Assembly (NCBI GenBank): GCA_045578725.1
Contig: JAZNKS010000096.1
Span: 29,964-93,963 of the forward strand
Direction of reading: 5' to 3'
Length of the DNA stretch: 64,000 nt
DNA from: Flemingiibacterium sp045578725
GTDB lineage: Bacteria; Bacillota; Clostridia; Oscillospirales; CAG-272
Every line of letters starts with the position of its first letter. The first letter of the stretch is position 1. A model generated the notes under the pieces. That model was not told the origin of the DNA, made no database searches, and was given only the letters and a program-made list of their open reading frames with translations. Shown piece by piece: positions 1-6,861 of this stretch. A program made the translations under genes and the position numbers.

Positions 1-254
1 GAAAGAATCGTGATCCCCTCCCCCGATTTTGCTTCATTTACAACATCGCAGAGGGTTTCGTATTCCAGCACGCGGAAGGCTGCCTCGCCCTTTTCGGCGA
101 AGATGGTCTTGATGGGGCCGTATCGACTGACAATCACCGCGTCAAGATCGATGAATCGGGCATCCAGTTTTTTTGCGAGGAGCTTGCCCACACTCGTCTT
201 GCCGCAGCCGGTCATGCCGATCAGCGACAGAATGTTGTTTTTGATCCCGGTCAT
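1..254 (-). CDS. aroK: Shikimate kinase (AroK), N-terminal part, cut by window edge
   Basis: Shikimate kinase phosphorylates shikimate at O3 with ATP in the cytoplasmic chorismate pathway. The visible N-terminal 84 residues carry a P-loop (GMTGCGKTSVG, residues 13-23) followed by FIDLDAVI, the Asp-containing shikimate/Mg site typical of AroK, and an FAEKGEAAFR segment matching the family's GE.xFR motif. The ATG overlaps the stop of the upstream acetyltransferase gene as ATGA, so the two are translationally coupled. The C-terminal half lies outside the window. Other small P-loop kinases (gluconate kinase) are possible, but the FRxxE-type segment favours AroK. Confidence 0.85.
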   Translation of the reverse strand, partial: MTGIKNNILSLIGMTGCGKTSVGKLLAKKLDARFIDLDAVIVSRYGPIKTIFAEKGEAAFRVLEYETLCDVVNEAKSGEGITIL

Positions 255-832
255 AAGTACTTCCTTATATATTCATCCGACAGTATCGAACAGGTTCCGA
301 TGTCGCGGTAGCCTCCCCGGATGTAAAGCGAGGAGCGGCGCACGCCTTCAAAGGCCATGCCGCACCGTTCCATCACGCGGCGGCTCTTATCGTTGCCCAT
401 CATGTAGCGGGCCTCGATCCGGTGGACATTCAGCTGCATGAAGCCGAAGGACAGCACGCAGGCTACCGCCTCGGAGGCAAGCCCCCTGCCCCAGTACGCG
501 GGGTTCAGCACATAGCCGATTTCAGCGGAATTGTTGGTGAAATCCAGCGTTGTGAAGCCGCAGGTGCCGATCATTTTTTTCTGCTCGCGCAGAATGAGCG
601 CCCAGTCATAAAATTCACCGGCCCGGTAGCGGGACTGAATATATTCCAGATACCCCAGTGTCTGCTTTTCATCGGTATGCGGCTCCCAGAGCAAATACTC
701 GGTCACCCTCGACTGGCAGGCATATTCATACATATCCCGATAATCGGAAGGCTTCATCCGACGAAGCAGCAGGCGGTCGGTTTCCAGCGTCGGAATCTTT
801 GAAAAGATCCGCCCAATCTGTTCCTTTTTCAT
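251..832 (-). CDS. GNAT family N-acetyltransferase (RimJ/RimL-like)
   Basis: A 193-residue GNAT acetyltransferase that transfers acetyl from acetyl-CoA to an amine, perhaps a protein N-terminus or an antibiotic-like amine; the substrate cannot be read. It starts with LETDRLLLRRMKPSD (residues 17-30), typical of RimJ/RimL-type members, and has the acetyl-CoA loop YWGRGLASEA at 113-122 after strand GYVLNP. An upstream in-frame start exists, but the ATG at 832 is preceded at normal distance by a GGAGGGG ribosome binding site. It is the first gene of an operon with aroK (ATGA overlap), read from the promoter at 887-915. Confidence 0.85.
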   Translation of the reverse strand: MKKEQIGRIFSKIPTLETDRLLLRRMKPSDYRDMYEYACQSRVTEYLLWEPHTDEKQTLGYLEYIQSRYRAGEFYDWALILREQKKMIGTCGFTTLDFTNNSAEIGYVLNPAYWGRGLASEAVACVLSFGFMQLNVHRIEARYMMGNDKSRRVMERCGMAFEGVRRSSLYIRGGYRDIGTCSILSDEYIRKYL

Positions 833-886
833 CACACAGCCCCTCCAGCTTCCGTCGCGGGCGACAGTTGTCGGCCCTTTCCTATC

Positions 887-915
887 ATTATACACCATTT
901 CTCATTATTTTGCAA
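887..915 (-). promoter_or_regulatory. Sigma-A promoter for acetyltransferase-aroK
   Basis: Reading the minus strand, TTGCAA (915-910) and TATAAT (892-887) are separated by 17 bp and lie about 55 bp before the acetyltransferase ATG. Confidence 0.7.
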
Positions 916-985
916 GAGCTGTGCCGAAGTTTTCCGCATTTTTTGCAGCCGGCAAAAAAAATCCGAATTTTTTTCAAAAAACCCC

Positions 986-1014
986 TTGACAAAACGGAAA
1001 GGATCGTGTATAAT
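986..1014 (+). promoter_or_regulatory. Sigma-A promoter for Rrf2-rubrerythrin
   Basis: A consensus TTGACA (986-991), 17 bp spacer, TATAAT (1009-1014). It is preceded by an A/T-rich tract resembling an UP element and by CCCC, a context repeated at two other promoters in the window. Confidence 0.85.
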
Positions 1015-1016
1015 TA

Positions 1017-1040
1017 AATCGTACCAAAAAGGTATAGATT
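1017..1040 (+). promoter_or_regulatory. Inverted repeat, probable Rrf2 operator
   Basis: AATCGTACC (1017-1025) and GGTATAGATT (1031-1040) form an imperfect inverted repeat around an AAAAA centre, starting 3 bp after the -10 box. It covers the transcription start of the gene for the Rrf2 regulator, so autorepression is the natural reading. That the regulator binds here is inference. Confidence 0.5.
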
Positions 1041-1051
1041 GAGGTGCCGAC

Positions 1052-1492
1052 ATGAGAATCACTCAGGAAGCAGACTATGCTCTGCGCATCACCTACACAC
1101 TTGCGGCAAACGGACGGCGCATGGATGCCCGATCGATTGCCGCGGCAACGGGAGTCCCGGAGCGGTTCACGGTCAAAATACTCCGGAAGCTGAATCTGGG
1201 CGGGCTGATACGTTCCCAGAAAGGCGTGGCCGGCGGATATGTTCTGAACCTCCCCCCGCAGGAAATCAGTATGCGGCGGGTGGTGGAGATCATCGACGGA
1301 CCGCTGCTTCTCTCACGGTGTCTGGAGGACAGCTATGAATGTTCCCGCACCGGTGCGTGCAAAAAAAGCTGCACCTTCCACCGCATTTTTGAAAAGCTCA
1401 ACGAAACGCTTCTTGAAAAGCTGGATCAGGTCACGCTGGATACTGTAATCGACGAGGGCATCCCAACCGAAGAAATCCTGTCAAAAATTTAA
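1052..1492 (+). CDS. Rrf2 family transcriptional regulator
   Basis: A 146-residue winged-helix regulator of the Rrf2/IscR/NsrR family. The helix-turn-helix lies at about residues 25-65 (SIAAATGVPERFTVKILRKL), followed by the wing SQKGVAGGY. Four Cys occur near the usual cluster region (C90, C97, C103, C107); three or four could hold an Fe-S cluster sensing oxidants or iron status, as in IscR/NsrR. It starts at ATG 1052 after GAGGTG. The rubrerythrin gene follows after 25 bp, so this is probably a redox-sensing two-gene operon. The ligand is not known from sequence. Confidence 0.9.
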   Translation: MRITQEADYALRITYTLAANGRRMDARSIAAATGVPERFTVKILRKLNLGGLIRSQKGVAGGYVLNLPPQEISMRRVVEIIDGPLLLSRCLEDSYECSRTGACKKSCTFHRIFEKLNETLLEKLDQVTLDTVIDEGIPTEEILSKI

Positions 1493-1517
1493 TTCATTTA
1501 TCACGGAGGAAAAAATC

Positions 1518-2063
1518 ATGGCAAAGTACATCTGCAAAATCTGCGGCTACGTTCACGAGGGAGATGCTGCTCCCGAAAAATGTCCCCAGTGCAAGGCTCC
1601 CGCTTCCAAGTTTGAGGAGCAGAAGACCGGCGAAATGGCATGGGCTGCCGAGCACACCGTAGGAGTTGCCGCAGGCGCTCCCGCCGAGATCATCGAAGGC
1701 CTTCGCGCCAACTTCACCGGTGAGTGCACCGAGGTTGGTATGTATCTGGCAATGGCCCGCGTTGCACACCGCGAGGGTTATCCGGAAATCGGTCTGTATT
1801 GGGAAAAGGCCGCTTACGAAGAGGCTGAGCACGCCGCAAAGTTTGCCGAGCTGCTGGGCGAGGTCGTAACCGACTCCACCAAGAAGAATCTCGAAATGCG
1901 CGTTGAGGCCGAGAACGGCGCAACCGCCGGCAAGACCGATCTTGCCAAGCTTGCCAAGGAGCTGGGTCTGGATGCCATCCATGACACCGTTCACGAAATG
2001 GCTCGCGACGAAGCAAGACACGGCAAGGCTTTCGCAGGCCTGCTGGCTCGCTACTTCGGCTGA
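1518..2063 (+). CDS. Reverse rubrerythrin (N-terminal rubredoxin domain)
   Basis: A 181-residue rubrerythrin, a cytoplasmic diiron/rubredoxin peroxidase that reduces hydrogen peroxide and protects anaerobes from oxygen. The domain order is reversed compared with classical rubrerythrin: the rubredoxin-type Fe(Cys)4 site (CKICGY, then CPQC; residues 6-24) is N-terminal, and the ferritin-like four-helix bundle follows, with EXXH-type ligands in EEAEHAAKF and ARDEARHGKAF. This order is known from the oxygen-induced reverse rubrerythrins of Clostridium. A strong GGAGG precedes ATG 1518 and an intrinsic terminator follows. The adjacent Rrf2 gene supports redox control. Confidence 0.95.
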   Translation: MAKYICKICGYVHEGDAAPEKCPQCKAPASKFEEQKTGEMAWAAEHTVGVAAGAPAEIIEGLRANFTGECTEVGMYLAMARVAHREGYPEIGLYWEKAAYEEAEHAAKFAELLGEVVTDSTKKNLEMRVEAENGATAGKTDLAKLAKELGLDAIHDTVHEMARDEARHGKAFAGLLARYFG

Positions 2064-2076
2064 GTATAGGAATCAA

Positions 2077-2105
2077 ACAGGAGCGGTCCGCCGCTCCTGT
2101 TTTTT
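2077..2105 (+). terminator. Intrinsic terminator after rubrerythrin
   Basis: A 10-bp perfect stem (ACAGGAGCGG, 2077-2086, with CCGCTCCTGT, 2091-2100) with a TCCG loop and a T run to 2105. Confidence 0.9.
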
Positions 2106-2123
2106 GAGAAAGGGGTTTTTTCC

Positions 2124-2465
2124 GTGAAAACCATCGATGTTTACCGTCAGTATTTTTCCGCCGCCTGCACCTATAACGGGGTGGAGCGCCGCGCGGCGCT
2201 GGTCTGGCTGACAGCTGAAAGCGACTGCGGCACCATCCGCTATGAAGCAGGCGTGACCTTCTTCCCACATCGCGAGGAAACCGATTACGGCGTCAGCTAC
2301 GATGCCTGTGCATCCAAGGAGCTTCTTCGCACAAACGGCCGCCGCTCCAAAAAGCGGGATGCCCAGTACCTGGCTGAGCTTCGCGGTGCGGTGGATGCGC
2401 TTTCCGCCGGCCTTGGCGGAACCGTTTATTGGGACAAGCCGCTTCGTGAGGCTCAGTACGGCTGA
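2124..2465 (+). CDS. Hypothetical protein, 113 aa
   Basis: A soluble 113-residue protein I do not recognise. It starts at GTG 2124, 8 nt after GAAAGGGG, only 19 bp past the rubrerythrin terminator, so it may depend on read-through or a promoter I cannot see. It has no membrane segment or signal peptide. The sequence is rich in charged and aromatic residues (VYRQYFSAACTYNGVERRA near the N-terminus; SKKRDAQYLAELRGAVDAL helix near residues 75-95). Codon use matches the neighbours, which supports a real gene. Confidence 0.6.
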   Translation: MKTIDVYRQYFSAACTYNGVERRAALVWLTAESDCGTIRYEAGVTFFPHREETDYGVSYDACASKELLRTNGRRSKKRDAQYLAELRGAVDALSAGLGGTVYWDKPLREAQYG

Positions 2466-2560
2466 TCCGGATCCGGTGAACGAAAATAAAATTTGAACGG
2501 GAAGCGCGCGAGGGAGGCTCCTTTGATGCGCATTTCAATTTCGATGTCCGCAATCTGACC

Positions 2561-2584
2561 GGCGCGGGGCTTGCGCCCCGCGCC
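2561..2584. repeat. GC-rich hairpin between convergent genes
   Basis: A perfect 10-bp stem (GGCGCGGGGC / GCCCCGCGCC) with a TTGC loop lies between the 113-aa gene and the convergent lipoprotein gene. There is no long T run on either side, so it could be a weak terminator. The rest of 2466-2604 shows no convincing gene. Confidence 0.5.
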
Positions 2585-2604
2585 TATAAAATCACTGCTT
2601 TTTA

Positions 2605-3135
2605 TTATTCCGTTTCCTTTACAAAACAAGGTTCACCCGCAAACGCATCTGTTAAAGCACCACATTCAGGGCATACGCATAGATAATATATTGTATTCTC
2701 AATATTATCTGCATCTGTATCAATGTACAATTCTACCACAGACTGCATTTCATTTATATACCATTTGATAATCGGAAAAGAATTAACTTCCCCGTTCTCA
2801 GACAAATTGACTGTTCCTGTCTCATCTGCATTTAATTCAAAGTTTAGCAAAGATTTTTCGAGTTCCTTATCTTTTTCATGCCTTACCCATACACCAGTCA
2901 AACATTCCGCATCTAAAGTAACGACTATGGCTTCTTCTGTAGCATTGTCACTTGATACATTATCAGTCGATTCGATGGTTTCCTTTTGCGAATCACTTTC
3001 GCTTGTCTCTGTCTCACTATTGGTAGTTTCGTTTGTCTGCGGCTCGTTATTGCTGCTCGTTTCTTCATCCCCGTCACAAGCAACAAGAGAGAAACACATT
3101 ACCGCCGCCAAAAGCAGCGCGAAAATTCTCTTCAT
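2605..3135 (-). CDS. Putative lipoprotein, 176 aa
   Basis: A secreted lipoprotein with a signal peptide ending in the lipobox LVAC (lipid Cys20), followed by a Ser/Thr/Glu-rich linker to about residue 68 and then a small globular domain (TGVWVRHEKDKELEKSLLNF, and a CVCPECG motif near the C-terminus). The domain begins with a ligand-binding-like 'LTGVW' start reminiscent of small lipocalin-like DUFs, but I cannot name it. AAAGGAAG precedes ATG 3135. The gene is clearly more AT-rich and uses more A/T-ending codons than its neighbours, which suggests recent acquisition. No partner gene is apparent. Confidence 0.75.
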   Translation of the reverse strand: MKRIFALLLAAVMCFSLVACDGDEETSSNNEPQTNETTNSETETSESDSQKETIESTDNVSSDNATEEAIVVTLDAECLTGVWVRHEKDKELEKSLLNFELNADETGTVNLSENGEVNSFPIIKWYINEMQSVVELYIDTDADNIENTIYYLCVCPECGALTDAFAGEPCFVKETE

Positions 3136-3165
3136 TATTTTACTTCCTTTCAGAATTACAGTGAT

Positions 3166-4503
3166 TCAGTCACAGCGAACCTCGGCCGTACCGTCCTCGC
3201 GGTACAGAATCCGGTCACCCGCACAGTTCAGCCCTTCAATATAGGCAAGATATTCCTCCTTCGAGGCAAAGAGCGGCTGATAGTCAGCCAGAATCTTCCT
3301 TGCGCGCGCCGCCCCGTCGGACAGCAGGAGCAGGAGCATACCGAGCTGCCACTTGGCCGAATCCACGCAGGCCGCATCGGGATCGACAATTTCATAATCG
3401 TTTCCGTGGGATTTGCCTGCGGCACCGCCCGCGTAGGGATGGATAACCGGCATCAGGCCGGACAGATCCCCCATATCCGTACTTCCGGAGCTGATGCGAT
3501 CGTTGACACGCATCTCCCGCTCCGGGATGACGGCCGCCGCCGCATCCGCCGCCAGAAGACGCATTCCCTCATCGTTCTTCAGCGGGCCGTATCCGGGCAC
3601 ATCGATGATCTCGATGTTCGTGCCGACGGACAGCGCCGCCCCGGTCAGCGCACGGTTGACCTTTTTGTTGGCCTTCACAATCGCATCGAAGCTGCTTCCG
3701 CGCACATAGCTCTCCAGCGTGACCGTTTCCGGGATCGCGTTGACCATATCACCGCCGCGGGTGATGATCGGATGCACGCGGATGATATCCGGCTCGGCGA
3801 AGGTTTCGCGGATGGCATTGACGGCGTTGATGCCGCAGGTGGCGGCGTAGAGGGCATTCCGACCGGCCCACGGCGATCCGCCCGCATGAGCGGCCGTGCC
3901 CTTATAGAGAATCTTCTTGGTGATACAGCCGACCGAGCCTCCTGTGATGACAAAGGATGACGAGGTGTGTACCATGAAGGCGATATCCACGCCGTCAAAA
4001 TAGCCGCGGGCGAGGAATTCGGTCTTGCCGCCGAGATAGCGGATTTTCCCCTCATCGCGCAGGCGGCTGCGGTATTCAATCTCCAGCAGCTCCTCGGCGG
4101 GAACGGCGCAGAGACGGATCCGGCCGCATAAGCCGTCCAGCATTCCATCCTCCTTCAGCGCGGCGGCAATACCGAGCAGGGCCGCACATTGGGCATTGTG
4201 GCCGCAGGAATGGACCGCGCCGGTCACAGGATCGGCATCCTTGTGCGCGGGGCAGATGATGGAATCCAGTTCCCCCATGACAAGAATCTCGGGGCCGGGC
4301 CGGCCGGTATCGATAACGGTATAGAAGCCGGTGATGCCGTCGGCATAGGTGAGGCTGAAGCCGAGGGCTTCAAACTGCTCCGCCATGTAGGCCGAGGTCT
4401 TGTATTCCTTGAAGCCGGTTTCCGGATGCGACCAGATCCGCCGCTCGGCCTCCAGAATCAGCGCGCGATGCTTTTCCACCGCTGTAACGATTTTTTCTTT
4501 CAT
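3166..4503 (-). CDS. M20 family amidohydrolase (AbgB-like)
   Basis: A 445-residue cytoplasmic metallopeptidase of the M20D/AbgB group, which hydrolyses amide bonds of N-acylated amino acids or aminobenzoyl-glutamate-type substrates. The metal-binding Cys/His motif is HSCGHN (C100, H102), the catalytic glutamates are in PAEE (135-138), and the lid-domain motif KGTAAHAGGSPW is near residue 200. HSCGHN rather than HACGHD resembles AbgB-like members. It is transcribed divergently from the alpha-galactosidase operon with its own promoter (4568-4596). The physiological substrate is unknown. Confidence 0.88.
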   Translation of the reverse strand: MKEKIVTAVEKHRALILEAERRIWSHPETGFKEYKTSAYMAEQFEALGFSLTYADGITGFYTVIDTGRPGPEILVMGELDSIICPAHKDADPVTGAVHSCGHNAQCAALLGIAAALKEDGMLDGLCGRIRLCAVPAEELLEIEYRSRLRDEGKIRYLGGKTEFLARGYFDGVDIAFMVHTSSSFVITGGSVGCITKKILYKGTAAHAGGSPWAGRNALYAATCGINAVNAIRETFAEPDIIRVHPIITRGGDMVNAIPETVTLESYVRGSSFDAIVKANKKVNRALTGAALSVGTNIEIIDVPGYGPLKNDEGMRLLAADAAAAVIPEREMRVNDRISSGSTDMGDLSGLMPVIHPYAGGAAGKSHGNDYEIVDPDAACVDSAKWQLGMLLLLLSDGAARARKILADYQPLFASKEEYLAYIEGLNCAGDRILYREDGTAEVRCD

Positions 4504-4567
4504 AATTCAATCCGGCGCGCGAATGTGCGCCGCCTCCTTGCTTTGAAGATACAATCAGTATGTGTAT

Positions 4568-4596
4568 ATTATAGCATGACAATTCCTTCCTGTCAA
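4568..4596 (-). promoter_or_regulatory. Promoter for M20 amidohydrolase
   Basis: On the minus strand TTGACA (4596-4591), 17-bp spacer and TATAAT (4573-4568): both boxes perfect. The -35 box lies 19 bp from the -35 box of the divergent galactosidase promoter. Confidence 0.85.
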
Positions 4597-4615
4597 GAAA
4601 ATTTCGCCCCGCCTC

Positions 4616-4644
4616 TTGACAAAGTGCCGCTTCTGTGCTATAAT
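4616..4644 (+). promoter_or_regulatory. Promoter for GH36 operon
   Basis: TTGACA (4616-4621), 17-bp spacer, TATAAT (4639-4644), back to back with the M20 promoter. A cre/LacI-like site follows directly. Confidence 0.88.
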
Positions 4645-4651
4645 GCCAGTA

Positions 4652-4666
4652 AGGTAAGCGTTTTCC
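4652..4666 (+). promoter_or_regulatory. cre/LacI-family operator-like site
   Basis: AGGTAAGCGTTTTCC contains the AAGCG-TTTTC core of catabolite-responsive elements and LacI/GalR operators, with two mismatches to the relaxed cre consensus. It lies 7 bp downstream of the -10 box, where a bound CcpA or a local LacI-type repressor would block transcription. No regulator gene of that type is adjacent. Confidence 0.55.
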
Positions 4667-4701
4667 TAAACGTCTCAAACTTTCCGAAAGGAAGCATTGT
4701 T

Positions 4702-6852
4702 ATGAAAGCATCTGCACATTTCACCGATCTGATTGTCAAAGGAAGCAACCCGCCCGGCTTCTGTTACCGCAGCGGCCTGACGGTCTATGAGGAGGGCTTC
4801 GGCAATGGCATTCTTGCCTCCCGCGGCTGGAACGGCGCCGGCTTCCCGCTGAATATTCTCGACGATTTTCCGTCCTATCTGAATGCCGGAGACTTCCCCG
4901 TCTGCGAGGTCTTCAAAATCGAGGCAAACGGCGTTTCCCTACTCGGAAGCTGGGAATACGTTTCCCATACCCACAGCACGGAGGACGGCTGCATCCATGC
5001 CCGCCTCACGCTGAAATCCTCCGCCGTACCGCTTACGGTCACCCTGCACACTTATCTTGACGGCACCGCTGTCCTCATGCGCTGGCTGACCCTTCACAAC
5101 ACCGGAAGCACCCCGCTCAACATCAGCCATATCACCGTCATGGGCGGCGGTATGGAAAGCATTGCCCGGTGGGCCGATTATACCGACAACAGCGAAAAGC
5201 TCTATTCCGTCGGCTATTTTGAGCGCGCCCAATGGGGCCATGAGGGCACCTTCCGCTGGCATGACATCGGCACGGCCCGCATGAGCATTTCCAGCCGCTA
5301 TGACCGTGACCGCCACCGCCATCCGATGTTCATGGTAAAAAACAATGCGCTCGGCACCATCTGGTTTGGCCAGCTGGGCTATTCGGGCAGCTATGCCTTC
5401 GATTTCGATCTCAACACCGACAACAACAACGGCACATCTCATTTCTCCTTTGCGGCACGGCTGGAGGGCGATGCCCCCACGCTGATCCTCGAGCCGGATG
5501 AGTGCTGGGATTCGCCGAAGATGCATCTTGGCATGATGAACGGCGATCTTGATGACATCGTCAACGAGATGCACCGCCATACCCGCAAATCGGTCTTCAC
5601 TCTGCCCGAGACGGCCGGCCTTTCGGACAATGGCCGCTACGGCGGTCTGATTGAGGGCGGCATGGGCCCGGAGCGCCCGATGACCGTCGAGGCCACCAGG
5701 CATTACGCCGATACCATTGCGGCCATCGGCGGCGAAACGCTGATTATCGATGCCGGCTGGTACTGCCCAAACGGCGAGGAGAGCAAGGGCTGGTCGCGCC
5801 AGGTCGGCGACTGGGAATACAATCCCGAAAAATACCCGAACGGCATCGAAGAGATCCGCGATTACATCCATTCGAAGGGCCTGCTGTTCGGTCTGTGGGG
5901 CGAAATTGAGCGCGCCGGCGTGAATTCCAGGGTTTACAGCGAGCATCCCGACTGGTTCGCCGTCGACCGGGCCGGCAATCGCACCACCCTGCTTGATATG
6001 TCCAATCCCGAGGCCGTGCAGTTTGCGGAAAACGCCGTGATTCATCTTGTCGAGGATTACAAAATCGACCTCTTCCGGCTGGACTACAATGTGGACTACC
6101 GGATCTGGCACCACAAAAACAAGCGCGGCGAAAGCGTTCCGGCCCGTTATTACGATAATCTCTACGCCATGTTCGGCCGCCTGCGGAGCCGCTTCCCGGA
6201 TGTCATCTTTGAAAACTGCGCCTCCGGCGGCTCCCGCACCGATCTCGGCCTGAATGCCTATTTCACCCATACATGGGTATCCGACCATCAGAATCAGCCG
6301 CGCGGCGTCGCTATCACCAACGGCATGACGATGGTTCTGCCGCCCGAGCGGGTGGACCGCCTCGCCAGCGGCATGGGCTCCCACGCCTTCGGCACGCTGG
6401 ATGCGATCATCCGCCACACCCTGTTCGGCCGTCCGACCACCAATTCCTATAACTGCGCCGGTACCGAAATGAATCCGAATCAGATCGAATTCGTCCGTCA
6501 CAGCTATGAGCTATACAAGAATCATATCCGGCCGTGGGCATCAGAGGGCCTCATCTTCCATCACACGCCCGAATGCTGGGACCTCCAGACAAAGGGCACG
6601 CTGATTTTAGAGCGCGCGGCCGCCGATGCTTCGACATCCGTCATCGGAATCTTCCGCCTTTGCGGCGACAATCCCGATGAAACGGTGGTCTATCCCCGCG
6701 GCATCGATGCCTCGGCCCTGTACGAGGTCACCTTTGATAACAGCCGCGCATCCGCAAAGCTGTCCGGCTTTGAGATGATCAACAACGGCCTTCGCGTACG
6801 CATCACAAACAATCTGTCAAGTGAGCTGATTCTGATAAAGAAGCTCGGATAA
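4702..6852 (+). CDS. Alpha-galactosidase, GH36
   Basis: A 716-residue glycoside hydrolase of family GH36, which releases alpha-linked galactose from melibiose/raffinose-type oligosaccharides with retention. It has an N-terminal beta-sandwich (about 1-300), a TIM barrel with FGLWGEIERAGVNSRVY followed by EHPDWF, and a C-terminal beta domain. The nucleophile is D461 in FRLDYNVD and the acid/base is D514 in CASGGSRTD. There is no signal peptide, so it acts in the cytoplasm on imported sugars. The start at 4702 follows GAAAGGAAG; the open frame runs further upstream, but through the promoter. It forms an operon with a second GH36 gene after 9 bp. Confidence 0.92.
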   Translation: MKASAHFTDLIVKGSNPPGFCYRSGLTVYEEGFGNGILASRGWNGAGFPLNILDDFPSYLNAGDFPVCEVFKIEANGVSLLGSWEYVSHTHSTEDGCIHARLTLKSSAVPLTVTLHTYLDGTAVLMRWLTLHNTGSTPLNISHITVMGGGMESIARWADYTDNSEKLYSVGYFERAQWGHEGTFRWHDIGTARMSISSRYDRDRHRHPMFMVKNNALGTIWFGQLGYSGSYAFDFDLNTDNNNGTSHFSFAARLEGDAPTLILEPDECWDSPKMHLGMMNGDLDDIVNEMHRHTRKSVFTLPETAGLSDNGRYGGLIEGGMGPERPMTVEATRHYADTIAAIGGETLIIDAGWYCPNGEESKGWSRQVGDWEYNPEKYPNGIEEIRDYIHSKGLLFGLWGEIERAGVNSRVYSEHPDWFAVDRAGNRTTLLDMSNPEAVQFAENAVIHLVEDYKIDLFRLDYNVDYRIWHHKNKRGESVPARYYDNLYAMFGRLRSRFPDVIFENCASGGSRTDLGLNAYFTHTWVSDHQNQPRGVAITNGMTMVLPPERVDRLASGMGSHAFGTLDAIIRHTLFGRPTTNSYNCAGTEMNPNQIEFVRHSYELYKNHIRPWASEGLIFHHTPECWDLQTKGTLILERAAADASTSVIGIFRLCGDNPDETVVYPRGIDASALYEVTFDNSRASAKLSGFEMINNGLRVRITNNLSSELILIKKLG

Positions 6853-6861
6853 GGAGTCATT

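Noticed and set aside
2480..2690. Open frame on the plus strand after the 113-aa gene that reads through the GC-rich hairpin with protein-like words
   Set aside because: It has no start codon, no ribosome binding site, crosses a perfect hairpin and overlaps the convergent lipoprotein gene.
4189..4701. N-terminal extension of the first GH36 gene
   Set aside because: It would run through two promoters and over the M20 gene; the ATG at 4702 has a proper ribosome site and fits the family.
4939..6501. Long minus-strand open frame opposite the first GH36 gene
   Set aside because: It is a shadow frame caused by GC-rich third positions; its translation is low-complexity Ala/Gly/Val without any motif.
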